Origin: Stenotrophomonas maltophilia
GTDB taxonomy: Bacteria; Pseudomonadota; Gammaproteobacteria; Xanthomonadales; Xanthomonadaceae
Reading direction: 5' to 3'
Length of the DNA stretch: 64,000 nucleotides
Assembly (NCBI RefSeq): GCF_023518235.1
Contig: NZ_CP090423.1
Coordinates: 2,170,001-2,234,000 of the forward strand
Translations under genes and position numbers: made by a program
Shown here: positions 16,725 through 25,125 of the stretch, one piece after another
Layout of the letters: every line of letters starts with the position of its first letter
Numbering within the stretch: the stretch's first letter is position 1
The notes under the pieces: generated by a model
Told to the model about the DNA's origin: nothing
Databases searched by the model: none
Seen by the model: the letters and a program-made list of their open reading frames with translations, nothing else

Positions 16725-17456
16725 CTACTTCGCTGCATCCGCTCCCGAAGCGCTGGCGAGCACGGCCGCCTGCTGATTGCCCTTGCGTTCGCTGTAGCGA
16801 TCCACCAGGTAATCCGACCGACCGCGTGTCAGCAGGGTGAATTTGACCAGCTCCTCCATCACATCCACCACCCGGTCATAGAACGCGGAGGGTTTCATCC
16901 GTCCGTCTTCGTCAAACTCCTGCCAGGCCTTGGCCACCGAGGACTGGTTGGGAATGGTCAGCATGCGCATCCAGCGCCCCAGTACACGCAGCGTGTTGAC
17001 GGTGTTGAACGACTGCGAGCCCCCGCTGACCTGCATCACCGCCAGCGTCCTGCCCTGGGTAGGACGCATCCCGCCCTCCTCCAGCGGCAACCAGTCGATC
17101 TGGTTCTTGAACACGCCGGTCACCGTGCCGTGGCGTTCCGGACTGATCCACACGTGGCCCTCCGCCCACAGCGACCACGCACGCAGGCGCTGCACCTCCG
17201 GGTGGTGCTTGTCGGTGCTGTCCAGCATCGGCAACCCGTGCGGGTCGAACACCCGCGTCTGGCAGCCGAGATGGCGCAGCACGCGCTCGGCCTCCAGTGC
17301 CAGCTTGCGGCTGAACGATTCTGGCCGCAGCGAGCCATACAGCAGCAGGATCCTGGGAGGCCCGGCATCGCCGGCGGCCAGCAGAGCGGGGTCGGGCGGC
17401 GGAAGGGCAGCTTCGAGCAGATTCGGCAGTGCGGTACTTGAGATCGGCTTATTCAT
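16725..17456 (-). CDS. arsH: ArsH, NADPH-dependent FMN reductase / organoarsenical oxidase
   Basis: A 243-residue flavodoxin-like protein. ArsH oxidises trivalent organoarsenicals and supports arsenic resistance. The FMN-phosphate loop [11 protein letters not shown] is at about 40-50; the [15 protein letters not shown] motif near 105-119 and the late S-G-G-S-Q-S-F-N stretch are family hallmarks. It is transcribed away from arsR, with only 17 bases between the two start codons, so both promoters must overlap the genes or each other. No clear ribosome site precedes the ATG at 17456. Confidence 0.93.
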   Translation of the reverse strand: MNKPISSTALPNLLEAALPPPDPALLAAGDAGPPRILLLYGSLRPESFSRKLALEAERVLRHLGCQTRVFDPHGLPMLDSTDKHHPEVQRLRAWSLWAEGHVWISPERHGTVTGVFKNQIDWLPLEEGGMRPTQGRTLAVMQVSGGSQSFNTVNTLRVLGRWMRMLTIPNQSSVAKAWQEFDEDGRMKPSAFYDRVVDVMEELVKFTLLTRGRSDYLVDRYSERKGNQQAAVLASASGADAAK

Positions 17457-17463
17457 TCGATTA

Positions 17464-17471
17464 TTCTAGAA
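17464..17471. promoter_or_regulatory. Palindrome TTCTAGAA in the arsH-arsR gap
   Basis: A perfect 8-bp palindrome in the middle of the 17-base gap between the divergent start codons, in an AT-rich patch (attcgattattctagaaatatgg). It is the natural candidate for the ArsR operator, but no experimental match is known to me. Confidence 0.45.
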
Positions 17472-17473
17472 AT

Positions 17474-17803
17474 ATGGAAACAAAGAATGCAATCGCAGCC
17501 CTCACCGCCCTCGGCCACGCCACCCGCCTGGCCGCCTTCCGCCTGCTGATCGAAGCCGGGCCCGCTGGGCGCATGGCCGGCGACATCGCCTCGATCCTGC
17601 AGGTGCCACCGGCCACGATGAGTTTCCACCTGAAGGAACTGCTGCAGGCCGGCCTGGTGGAAAGCCAGAGCCAGGGCCGCAACGTCTGCTACCGCGCCAA
17701 CTTCAACGCCATGACCGGCCTGATCGATTACCTCACCCACAACTGCTGTGCCGGCTCACCCGCGCCGGGCTGCAGCCCCAACGCGCCCGACTGCGCCTGC
17801 TGA
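17474..17803 (+). CDS. arsR: ArsR, arsenite-responsive repressor (C-terminal cysteine type)
   Basis: A 109-residue ArsR/SmtB winged-helix repressor. The HTH lies at about 33-62 (D-I-A-S-I-L-Q-V-P-P-A-T-M-S-F-H-L-K). The E. coli-type C-x-C-x-x-C in the DNA-binding helix is absent. Instead cysteines cluster at the C-terminus: C91, C92, C100, C107 and C109, like the type described for Acidithiobacillus ferrooxidans ArsR, where As(III) binds C-terminal cysteines. The start at 17474 follows arsH by 17 bases. arsC begins 14 bases downstream. Confidence 0.92.
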   Translation: METKNAIAALTALGHATRLAAFRLLIEAGPAGRMAGDIASILQVPPATMSFHLKELLQAGLVESQSQGRNVCYRANFNAMTGLIDYLTHNCCAGSPAPGCSPNAPDCAC

Positions 17804-17817
17804 ACGGAGATCTCCTT

Positions 17818-18324
17818 GTGAACCCCCTACGCGTGCTGTTCCTGTGTACCGGCAATTCCGCCCGCAGCGTGCTCGCCGAAGCCACCCTGCGGGCGTGGGC
17901 CGGGCATCGCTTCGAGGTCTTCAGTGCCGGCAGCCAGCCGACCGGCCAGGTCAATCCGTTCGCCATCGCCCAGCTGCAGGCCGACGGCATCGCCACCGCC
18001 GGGCTGCACAGCAAATCCTGGGATGTGTTCGCCCATGCCGCACCGATGGACCTGGTGATCACCGTCTGCGACGCCGCTGCGGCGGAAACCTGCCCGGTGG
18101 TGTTCGGCGATTTCCTGCGCACGCACTGGGGCCTGCCGGATCCGGCCGCGGTCGAAGGCAGCGACGCCGACAAGGCCCAAGCATTTGCCCAGGCCCATGC
18201 CATCGTGAAGGCCCGGCTGCTCGCCTTGCTGGCCCTGCCGGCCGCTACCTGGAACGATCGCGGTGAACTGAAACACGCCCTGGACCGGATCGGTTTCGTG
18301 CAGCCCGCGGACCCGCACGCATGA
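17818..18324 (+). CDS. arsC: ArsC, arsenate reductase (LMW phosphatase / thioredoxin-coupled family)
   Basis: A 168-residue arsenate reductase with the P-loop C-T-G-N-S-A-R-S (nucleophile C10, R16) of the low-molecular-weight phosphatase fold. C79 (V-C-D) and C87 (T-C-P-V) are candidates for the shuttle disulfide of the thioredoxin-coupled type, and D-P-A-A lies near 112. It reduces As(V) to As(III) for export. The start is GTG at 17818, preceded by GGAG. The end overlaps the ACR3 gene start by four bases (ATGA), showing tight coupling of reduction and export. Confidence 0.92.
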   Translation: MNPLRVLFLCTGNSARSVLAEATLRAWAGHRFEVFSAGSQPTGQVNPFAIAQLQADGIATAGLHSKSWDVFAHAAPMDLVITVCDAAAAETCPVVFGDFLRTHWGLPDPAAVEGSDADKAQAFAQAHAIVKARLLALLALPAATWNDRGELKHALDRIGFVQPADPHA

Positions 18325-19364
18325 GCCGTCCCGCTCCGATGGGGCGCTTCGAACGCCACCTCACCTTGTGGGTCGCATTGTGCATCGCGGCGGGCACCGC
18401 ACTGGGCCATTTCCTGCCCACTGCATTTGCCGCGCTGGCGCGCACCGAAGTGGCCAACGTCAACCTGCCGATGGCGGTGCTGATCTGGCTGATGATCATC
18501 CCGATGCTGCTGAAGGTCGACTTCGGCGCGATGCGCCAGGTCGGCCAGCACTGGAAGGGCATCGGCGTGACGCTGTTCATCAACTGGGCAGTCAAGCCGT
18601 TCTCGATGGCGCTGCTGGGCTGGCTGTTCCTGCGCCATGCCTTCGCCGGCTGGCTACCGCCGGGGCAGGCCGACAGCTACATCGCCGGCCTGATCCTGCT
18701 GGCGGCAGCGCCGTGCACGGCGATGGTGTTCGTGTGGAGCAACCTGTGCCGCGGCGATGCCAACTTCACGCTGAGCCAGGTGGCGCTGAACGACGCGATC
18801 ATGGTGGTGGCCTATGCGCCGGTGGTGGCGTTGCTGCTGGGCCTGTCGGCCATCAGCGTGCCGTGGAATACGCTGATCCTGTCGGTGGGCCTGTACATCA
18901 TCGCGCCGGTGATCGCTGCCGCAGTGCTGCGCCGCATGCTGCTGGCGCGTCGTGGCCAGGACGGCCTGCAGGCCGTGCTGCGCGCGCTCGGCCCGCTGTC
19001 GCTGGCCGCGCTGCTGCTGACCCTGCTGCTGTTGTTCGGCTTCCAGGGCCGCCAGATCGTGCAGCAGCCGCTGGTCATCGCGCTGATCGCGGTGCCGATC
19101 CTGATCCAGGTGTACTTCAACGCAGGGCTGGCCTACCTGTTGAACCGGCAGCTGGGCGTTGCCCATTGCGTGGCCGGTCCGTCGGCGCTGATCGGCGCCA
19201 GCAACTTCTTCGAACTGGCCGTCGCGACCGCGGTGGGCCTGTTCGGCGTGCATTCCGGTGCAGCACTGGCGACGGTGGTCGGCGTGCTGATCGAGGTACC
19301 GGTGATGCTGTCGGTGGTCCGCATCGTCAATGCGTCGCAACGCTGGTACGAGCGCAGGCGATGA
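18321..19364 (+). CDS. ACR3-family arsenite exporter
   Basis: A 347-residue protein with ten predicted membrane segments. The ACR3 signature A-P-C-T-A-M-V-F-V-W-S is present with its essential cysteine at residue 132, and the conserved glutamate of the last-but-one segment is present in G-A-S-N-F-F-E-L-A-V. It extrudes As(OH)3 from the cytoplasm. It closes the arsR-arsC-acr3 operon and faces the LacI gene, with a gap of only 15 bases and no visible terminator. Confidence 0.93.
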   Translation: MSRPAPMGRFERHLTLWVALCIAAGTALGHFLPTAFAALARTEVANVNLPMAVLIWLMIIPMLLKVDFGAMRQVGQHWKGIGVTLFINWAVKPFSMALLGWLFLRHAFAGWLPPGQADSYIAGLILLAAAPCTAMVFVWSNLCRGDANFTLSQVALNDAIMVVAYAPVVALLLGLSAISVPWNTLILSVGLYIIAPVIAAAVLRRMLLARRGQDGLQAVLRALGPLSLAALLLTLLLLFGFQGRQIVQQPLVIALIAVPILIQVYFNAGLAYLLNRQLGVAHCVAGPSALIGASNFFELAVATAVGLFGVHSGAALATVVGVLIEVPVMLSVVRIVNASQRWYERRR

Positions 19365-19379
19365 TCGTGCGCCCCGCCC

Positions 19380-20387
19380 TCACCCGCGCCGTGGCGCGGC
19401 CGTCGAGCCCCGCACCATCAGGCTGAACTCCAGCGTCTGCTGAAGCGGCACATCGGCACGCTCGATGATGGCCAGCAGCAGGTTGACCGCGCGCTCGCCG
19501 ATTTCCCGCATCGGTTGCCGGATGGTGGTCAGCGGCGGCGTGAGGTAACGCGACGAAGCCAGATCATCGAAGCCGACGATGGACAGGTCATCGGGTACGC
19601 GGATGCCCAGATCGCGGCAGGCCGCCAGGGCCCCCAGCGCCATCTGGTCGCTGAAGCAGAAGATCGCCGTCGGTGCGGGCGTGGCGGCCAGCAGCGCCGT
19701 CGCCGCGGCATGGCCGGAATCGACCGAGAAATCGCCCGGCACGATGTTCAGCTGGCGCAGGCGCCCGCGCGCCCTGGCGGCAGCCCGCACTCCTTCCAGG
19801 CGCTGCTGGTGCAGCGGGTTGTCGGGCGGCCCGCCGACCACGGCGATCCGCTCGTGGCCCAGCGCATACAGGTGTTCCATCACCGCGCGTGCGGCGGCCG
19901 CATTGTCGATGTGGACGCTGGGCAGCCCGAGCGCCGGGTCGAACTCGCAGCCATTGACCACCGGTGCGGCGGCCCCCTGCTGCTCGACGATGGCGCGTGC
20001 GGTGGGCGGCAGGCGATGCCCGAGCACGATCATGCCGTCGGCCTCGTTGCGACGGAGCATCTGTGCGTAGCGCTCCTCGCGGTCGGGTTGGTCCTGGGTA
20101 TCGCCCAGCAATACCGCGTAGCCGAGCGCCTGCGCGGCGTCTTCGGCACCCTGCAGGATCTGCGCGAAGAACGGGTTGGCGATGTCCGGCACGGTGACCA
20201 GGATCTTGCCGCTGCGCTGGGTCTTGAGCGTCCGCGCGACCGTGTTGGGCACATAGCCCAGCGCGGCGGCGGCCTGCTCGATGCGGGTGCGCGTGGCCGG
20301 CAGTACCTTGTCCGGCCGCGAAAGCGCGCGCGACACGGTGCCGGCGGAGACGCCGACGTGCTTTGCAATGTCGTAGATGGTGGCCAT
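19380..20387 (-). CDS. LacI-family repressor of the 3-keto-glycoside cluster
   Basis: A 335-residue LacI/GalR regulator. The HTH is at residues 3-22 (T-I-Y-D-I-A-K-H-V-G-V-S-A-G-T-V-S-R-A-L), the hinge near 48-60, and a periplasmic-binding-protein-like effector domain runs from about 60 to 330. It is transcribed away from the sugar cluster. A perfect palindrome TGCAATCGATTGCA lies 63 bases before its start, between the two genes, and again in front of the far end of the cluster. This makes a local repressor for both arms very likely. Effector sugar unknown. AGAGGA precedes the ATG at 20387. Confidence 0.9.
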   Translation of the reverse strand: MATIYDIAKHVGVSAGTVSRALSRPDKVLPATRTRIEQAAAALGYVPNTVARTLKTQRSGKILVTVPDIANPFFAQILQGAEDAAQALGYAVLLGDTQDQPDREERYAQMLRRNEADGMIVLGHRLPPTARAIVEQQGAAAPVVNGCEFDPALGLPSVHIDNAAAARAVMEHLYALGHERIAVVGGPPDNPLHQQRLEGVRAAARARGRLRQLNIVPGDFSVDSGHAAATALLAATPAPTAIFCFSDQMALGALAACRDLGIRVPDDLSIVGFDDLASSRYLTPPLTTIRQPMREIGERAVNLLLAIIERADVPLQQTLEFSLMVRGSTAAPRRG

Positions 20388-20444
20388 GGCGTTAGTCCTC
20401 TCCGCTGTGCAGTGCACAACAGCTCCTGCGTGCGCCCCTGCTAG

Positions 20445-20463
20445 GATAATGCAATCGATTGCA
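20445..20463 (+). promoter_or_regulatory. Promoter -10 and LacI operator 1 (TGCAATCGATTGCA)
   Basis: GATAAT (20445-20450) is a good -10 hexamer, directly followed by the perfect 14-bp palindrome at 20450-20463, so a bound repressor would cover the transcription start. The leader to the TTG start at 20480 is then only about 20 bases. No convincing -35 element stands upstream. Confidence 0.75.
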
Positions 20464-20479
20464 TCGAGGGCGAATCCTC

Positions 20480-21532
20480 TTGAAGACGCTCAAGGGTCCC
20501 GCGCTGTTCCTGGCGCAGTTCATCGGCGACACAGCTCCTTTTGATCGACTGGACACGCTGGCCGGCTGGGCCGCGGGCCTGGGCTATTCTGGCGTACAAG
20601 TCCCCACCAACGCGCCCCACCTGTTCGATCTGGCCGAGGCCGCGCGCAGCCAGACCTACTGCGATGACATCGCCGGCATGCTGGCCGGGCACGGGCTGCA
20701 GATCACCGAGCTGTCCACCCACCTGCAAGGGCAGCTGGTGGCCGTCCACCCCGCCTACGACAGCCTGTTCGACGGCTTTGCGCCGGCGGACAAGCGCGGC
20801 GATCCGGAGGCGCGGCAGGCCTGGGCGGTAGAGCAGCTGCTGCTGGCGGCCCAGGCCAGCCGGAACCTCGGGCTGAGCGCGCATGCCACCTTCTCCGGCG
20901 CGTTGGCCTGGCCCTACTTCTACCCCTGGCCGCAGCGCCCCCACGGCCTGGTGGAAGAAGCCTTCGCCGAACTCGGCCGCCGCTGGCGGCCCATCCTCGA
21001 TGCGTTCGATGCCTGCGGCGTCGATCTGTGTTTCGAAATCCACCCGGGCGAAGACCTGCACGACGGCGCAACCTTCGAGCGTTTCCTCGAGGTGGTCGAC
21101 CAGCATCCACGCGCGAAGATCCTGTACGACCCCAGCCATCTGCTGCTGCAGCAGCTGGACTACCTCGGCTTCATCGATCGTTATCACGACCGCATCGGCA
21201 TCTTCCACGTCAAGGATGCCGAGTACCGCCCCAGCGCGCGCAGCGGCGTGTATGGCGGCTACCAGGACTGGATCGATCGCCCGGGGCGGTTCCGCTCGCT
21301 GGGCGATGGCCAGATCGACTTCAAGGCGATCTTCTCGAAGTTCGCGCAGTACGACTTCCCGGGCTGGGCCGTGCTCGAATGGGAGTGCTGCCTGAAGCAC
21401 CCGGAAGACGGCGCACGCGAGGGCGTGGCCTTCATCCGCGACCACATTATCCGTGTGACCGAACGCGCTTTCGACGACTTCGCCGACAGCGGCACCGACA
21501 CCGCTTCTCTGCACCGCATGCTGGGAATCTGA
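20480..21532 (+). CDS. Sugar phosphate isomerase/epimerase-like TIM-barrel protein (cytoplasmic)
   Basis: A 350-residue AP-endonuclease-2/xylose-isomerase-like TIM barrel without signal peptide. Metal-site type motifs: F-E-I-H-P-G-E-D near residue 190, Y-D-P-S-H near 220, F-H-V-K-D near 248 and L-E-W-E near 302. In 3-keto-sugar pathways proteins of this fold act as 3-keto-glycoside lyases or isomerases. TTG at 20480 is chosen (M-K-T-L-K-G-P) because GAGGG stands upstream; another TTG at 20459 falls inside the operator. First gene of the rightward arm. Confidence 0.82.
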   Translation: MKTLKGPALFLAQFIGDTAPFDRLDTLAGWAAGLGYSGVQVPTNAPHLFDLAEAARSQTYCDDIAGMLAGHGLQITELSTHLQGQLVAVHPAYDSLFDGFAPADKRGDPEARQAWAVEQLLLAAQASRNLGLSAHATFSGALAWPYFYPWPQRPHGLVEEAFAELGRRWRPILDAFDACGVDLCFEIHPGEDLHDGATFERFLEVVDQHPRAKILYDPSHLLLQQLDYLGFIDRYHDRIGIFHVKDAEYRPSARSGVYGGYQDWIDRPGRFRSLGDGQIDFKAIFSKFAQYDFPGWAVLEWECCLKHPEDGAREGVAFIRDHIIRVTERAFDDFADSGTDTASLHRMLGI

Positions 21533-21559
21533 GCCATTACCGCCCCGGGAGGGCAAGCC

Positions 21560-22777
21560 ATGACGCACGCCATGTCGCGCTTGGGCGCGATGATGTTCCT
21601 GCAGTTCTTCATCTGGGGCGCCTGGTTCGTGACCCTGGGCACCTACCTGGTGCAGGGCCCGCTGCAGGCCAGCGCGAGCCAGGTGGCCACCGCCTTCCTC
21701 AGCCAGTCGATCGGTGCGATCGTCGCGCCGTTCCTGGTCGGGCTGATCGCAGACCGCTACTTCGCCGCGCAGCGCATCCTGGCGGTGCTGCACCTGGCCG
21801 GCGCGGTGCTGCTCTGGCTGGCCTCCACCGCGAGCAGCTTCAGCACGTTCTCCGCCTGCGTGATGGGCTACATGCTGCTGTTCATGCCGACACTGGCGCT
21901 GGCCAACAGCGTGGCGATGCGCCACATGCAGTCGCCGGAAAAGCAGTTCCCGCTGGTGCGCGTGGCCGGCAGCATCGGCTGGATCGTGGCCGGTGTGCTG
22001 ATCGGCTGGCTGGGTTGGGAACAGGCACACCGGCTCGAACTCACCTTCCAGATGGCGGCCGTGGCATCGCTGGTGCTGGGGCTCTACGCGTTCACCCTGC
22101 CGCACACGCCGCCGCTGGCCCGGCAGCGCGACGCGGGGCTGGGGCAGATCCTGGGGCTGGATTCGCTGCGGCTGCTGAAGTCGCGCTCGTACCTGGTGTT
22201 CTTCCTGGCCTCCATCGCCATCTGCATCCCGCTGGCGTTCTACTACAACTTCACCAACCCCTACCTCAATGACCTCGGCGTACGTGGCGCTGCCGGCCTG
22301 CAATCGCTGGGCCAGGTGTCCGAAGTGCTGTTGATGCTCGCCATGCCGTTCCTGTTCGTGCGGCTGGGGGTGAAAACGATGCTGGCCGTTGGCATGGCCG
22401 CGTGGGTGCTGCGCTATGCCCTGTTCGCCTTCGGCGATGCCGGCAGCGGCTTCTCGCTGCTGGTGATCGGCATCGTGCTGCACGGCATCTGCTACGACTT
22501 CTTCTTCGTTACCGGCCAGATCTATACCGATGCACATGCCGGCCCCGACGCGCGCAGCAGTGCACAGGGCTTCATCACCCTGGCCACCTATGGCGTGGGC
22601 ATGCTGATCGGCACCTTCCTGTCCGGCGCGGTGGTGGAGCACTTCACCACCGCAGCAGGGCCGGACTGGCAGCAGATCTGGCTGTTCCCGGCCGCTGTTG
22701 CACTGGTCGTGCTGATCGCGTTCCTGCTGCTGTTCCGCGACCGGCCGGTCGCTGCTGCCGCCCCCTCCCCTCCCTGA
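21560..22777 (+). CDS. MFS carrier of the nucleoside:H+ symporter family
   Basis: A 405-residue, 12-segment protein matching the NupG/XapB-type nucleoside symporter family in layout, with the opening F-F-I-W-G-A-W-F-V-T and a G-Y-M-L-L-F-M-P-T-L-A-L-A-N-S motif near residue 110. Members of this family are also found in sugar clusters of Proteobacteria and Bacteroidetes. Here it probably carries the oxidised or cleaved sugar from periplasm to cytoplasm (context inference). A GGGAGGG ribosome site precedes the ATG. Confidence 0.85.
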   Translation: MTHAMSRLGAMMFLQFFIWGAWFVTLGTYLVQGPLQASASQVATAFLSQSIGAIVAPFLVGLIADRYFAAQRILAVLHLAGAVLLWLASTASSFSTFSACVMGYMLLFMPTLALANSVAMRHMQSPEKQFPLVRVAGSIGWIVAGVLIGWLGWEQAHRLELTFQMAAVASLVLGLYAFTLPHTPPLARQRDAGLGQILGLDSLRLLKSRSYLVFFLASIAICIPLAFYYNFTNPYLNDLGVRGAAGLQSLGQVSEVLLMLAMPFLFVRLGVKTMLAVGMAAWVLRYALFAFGDAGSGFSLLVIGIVLHGICYDFFFVTGQIYTDAHAGPDARSSAQGFITLATYGVGMLIGTFLSGAVVEHFTTAAGPDWQQIWLFPAAVALVVLIAFLLLFRDRPVAAAAPSPP

Positions 22778-22789
22778 GGACGCTTGCCG

Positions 22790-23914
22790 ATGCCAACACC
22801 TGGAATCGCCATCATCGGAACCGGCATGATCGGCGCCGTGCACCGCCGTGCGGCGCTGCTGGCCGGTGCCCGGATCTGCGGTGTTGCCGGCTCTTCACTG
22901 GACCGTGCACGCGAGGTTGCGCATTCGTGGAATGTCGCGCGCGCCTATCGGGATATCGAAGAGGTCATCGCCGATCCACAGGTGCAGGTCGTGCACATCT
23001 GCACGCCCAACCACCTGCACCGGCCGATGGCACAAGCCGTGCTGGAAGCGGGCAAGCACGTGATCTGCGAGAAGCCGCTGGCCACCACCCTGGCCGATGC
23101 GCAGGCGCTGGCGGCGCTGGCCGCCTCGCGCGGCCTTGTCGCCACGATTCCCTTCGTCTACCGCTACCATCCTGTGGTGCGCGAGGCGCGCGCGCGCATT
23201 GCACAGGGCGAACTGGGACCGTTGCACCTGATCCACGGCAGCTACCTGCAGGACTGGCTGCTGGACCCGGCCAGCAACAACTGGCGCGTGGACCCGGCAC
23301 TGGGGGGTGCCTCCCGCGTGTTCGCCGACATCGGCTCGCACTGGTGCGATCTGGTGGAATGGGTCAGCAGCGAACGCTTCACCGAGGTCAGCGCGGCGTT
23401 CGACACCGTGATCAGCGAGCGCGGCGCCGGCACCGCGCAGAGCTTCAGCGCCCCGGCCGCCGGCGGCACGCTGCAGACGGTGGCCAGCGAAGATGTGGCG
23501 ATGGCCCTGTTCAGGACCGGCGCCGGCACGCTGGCATCGTTGACGACCAGCCAGGTCTCGGCCGGGCGGCACAATCGGCTCTGGTTCGAGATCGATGGTG
23601 CCCGCGCCAGCGTGGCCTTCAACCAGGAAGATGCAGAGCGGTTGTGGATCGGCCGGCCCGACCAGCGCGAGGAAATCTTCGTGCGCGGCCCGAGCGCGGG
23701 AAGTGCCGATCAGCGGCGGTTGTCGGTGCTGCCGGCCGGGCACGCACAGGGCTACAGCGCATGCTTCGATGCATTTGTCGCCGACACCTATCGCGCCATC
23801 GACGGCGAACGCGCCGAGGGCCTGCCGACCTTCGACGACGGCGTGCGCTCAGCGCGGATCGTTGATCGCGTCATCGCATCGGCCAGGACGCGCGCCTGGA
23901 CCACCATCGACTGA
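22790..23914 (+). CDS. Gfo/Idh/MocA-family oxidoreductase
   Basis: A 374-residue cytoplasmic NAD(P)-dependent oxidoreductase. N-terminal Rossmann fold with I-G-T-G-M-I-G-A near residue 8-15, the family C-E-K-P-L motif near residue 94 (lysine binds and acts on the substrate), then the C-terminal sheet domain. It resembles ThuB-type enzymes that interconvert 3-keto and 3-hydroxy sugars, so a likely role is reducing imported 3-keto-glucose back to glucose. ATG at 22790 is chosen because GAGGA lies ten bases upstream; TTG at 22784 is too close. Confidence 0.87.
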   Translation: MPTPGIAIIGTGMIGAVHRRAALLAGARICGVAGSSLDRAREVAHSWNVARAYRDIEEVIADPQVQVVHICTPNHLHRPMAQAVLEAGKHVICEKPLATTLADAQALAALAASRGLVATIPFVYRYHPVVREARARIAQGELGPLHLIHGSYLQDWLLDPASNNWRVDPALGGASRVFADIGSHWCDLVEWVSSERFTEVSAAFDTVISERGAGTAQSFSAPAAGGTLQTVASEDVAMALFRTGAGTLASLTTSQVSAGRHNRLWFEIDGARASVAFNQEDAERLWIGRPDQREEIFVRGPSAGSADQRRLSVLPAGHAQGYSACFDAFVADTYRAIDGERAEGLPTFDDGVRSARIVDRVIASARTRAWTTID

Positions 23915-23933
23915 ACCCCGGGAGGAACGCCTG

Positions 23934-24800
23934 ATGAAAGCCCCTGTCCGCCGAACCGCAGCGCTCGCACTTCTGCTGATGGCTGCCCTGCCCGCCTTTG
24001 CAGGGCAAGCCGTCGCCGCGCAGAAGCCCATTGCGGTGCAGATGTACTCGCTGCGCAATGCCGGATCGCTCGACCAGCAGTTGAAGATCGTCCACGACGC
24101 CGGCGTACATGCAGTGGAAACAGTCGGCACGCAGGGCGTCAGCGCCAGCGAACTCAAGCAGCTGCTGGACCGGTATTCAATCAGGGCCATCTCGTCGCAC
24201 GTGGCGCTGGCCGAACTGCGCCGGGACCTGGACGGCGTGGTGGCCTTCAACCGCTCGATCGGCAACACCACCCTCGTGGTGCCTTACCTGGATGCGAAGG
24301 ACCGGCCGACCGATGCGGCGGGCTGGACCGCACTGGGCCAGGAGCTGGGCCGCCTCGCCAGACAGATGCGCGCCAAGGGCATGCGCCTGGCCTACCACAA
24401 CCACGACTTCGAACTGGCCGAGGTCAACGGAACGACCGGCCTGGAACGGCTGTTTGCCGCCGCCGGACCCGACCTGCAGACCGAGCTGGACCTGGCCTGG
24501 GTGGCACGCGCCGGCCACGACCCGGCCGTGATGCTGGGCAAGTTCCGCGGCCGCCTGTTCGCGGTGCACGCCAAGGACAATGCGCCCAAGGGCCAGGCCG
24601 AGGACGAAGGTGGATTCGCCGCCGTCGGCCAGGGCGTCCTGGACTGGAACGCGATCCTGCCGGCCGCATCCGCCGCCGGCGTGCAGTGGTACATCCTCGA
24701 GCACGACCAGCCGCGCGATCCGGCCAAGGTGATCCAGACCGGCGCGGACTACCTGCGTGAACACCTGACTGTCAGCCCGCCAGCCGGCGCACAGCGCTAG
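23934..24800 (+). CDS. Exported TIM-barrel protein, xylose isomerase-like
   Basis: A 288-residue sugar isomerase/epimerase-fold protein with a Sec-type signal peptide (basic start, hydrophobic 8-22, cleavage near A-V-A-A-Q). Metal-site motifs follow the family pattern: Y-H-N-H-D-F-E near residue 155, E-L-D-L-A-W near 187, H-A-K-D near 218 and L-E-H-D near 262. Exported members of this fold occur with glycoside 3-dehydrogenases and are candidates for 3-keto-glycoside lyase or hydrolase. GGAGGA precedes the ATG at 23934. Enzyme activity is inferred. Confidence 0.82.
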   Translation: MKAPVRRTAALALLLMAALPAFAGQAVAAQKPIAVQMYSLRNAGSLDQQLKIVHDAGVHAVETVGTQGVSASELKQLLDRYSIRAISSHVALAELRRDLDGVVAFNRSIGNTTLVVPYLDAKDRPTDAAGWTALGQELGRLARQMRAKGMRLAYHNHDFELAEVNGTTGLERLFAAAGPDLQTELDLAWVARAGHDPAVMLGKFRGRLFAVHAKDNAPKGQAEDEGGFAAVGQGVLDWNAILPAASAAGVQWYILEHDQPRDPAKVIQTGADYLREHLTVSPPAGAQR

Positions 24801-24818
24801 CCCGCGAAGGAGACTCGC

Positions 24819-25115
24819 TTGAAGACGATACTGAAACTGGCGGTGATGCTGTGCGGCGCAACGCTTGCGACCACCGGGTGGAGCAAGGACGATCCGGCTG
24901 CCGGCGCCAAGCTCTACAGCGCGAACTGCACCGCCTGTCATGGTGCGGATCGCGCCGGCATGCCGGGGGCGTTCCCCGCGCTCACCGATATCGGCAAGCG
25001 CCTGGATGGCGCGCAGATCAAGGACAAGATCCGGAAAGGCGGCGGACTGATGCCGCCGTTTCCACAGCTGTCGCAGCAGGAGATCGACGACATCACCAGT
25101 TACCTGGCGAAGTAG
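24819..25115 (+). CDS. Small periplasmic c-type cytochrome
   Basis: A 98-residue class I cytochrome c with signal peptide (about residues 1-22). The haem motif is C37-T-A-C40-H41, and M78 in G-L-M-P-P-F is the likely distal ligand. The start is TTG at 24819 with GAAGGAG upstream. Being last in an arm that faces a GMC dehydrogenase and its small subunit, it is the obvious electron acceptor for that dehydrogenase, passing electrons to the respiratory chain. Confidence 0.9.
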   Translation: MKTILKLAVMLCGATLATTGWSKDDPAAGAKLYSANCTACHGADRAGMPGAFPALTDIGKRLDGAQIKDKIRKGGGLMPPFPQLSQQEIDDITSYLAK

Positions 25116-25125
25116 TCGGTCGGCT

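Noticed and set aside
20441-22843. An 800-codon open frame on the minus strand
   Set aside because: Antisense to the TIM-barrel and carrier genes of the sugar cluster; histidine/glutamine-rich translation without family motifs.
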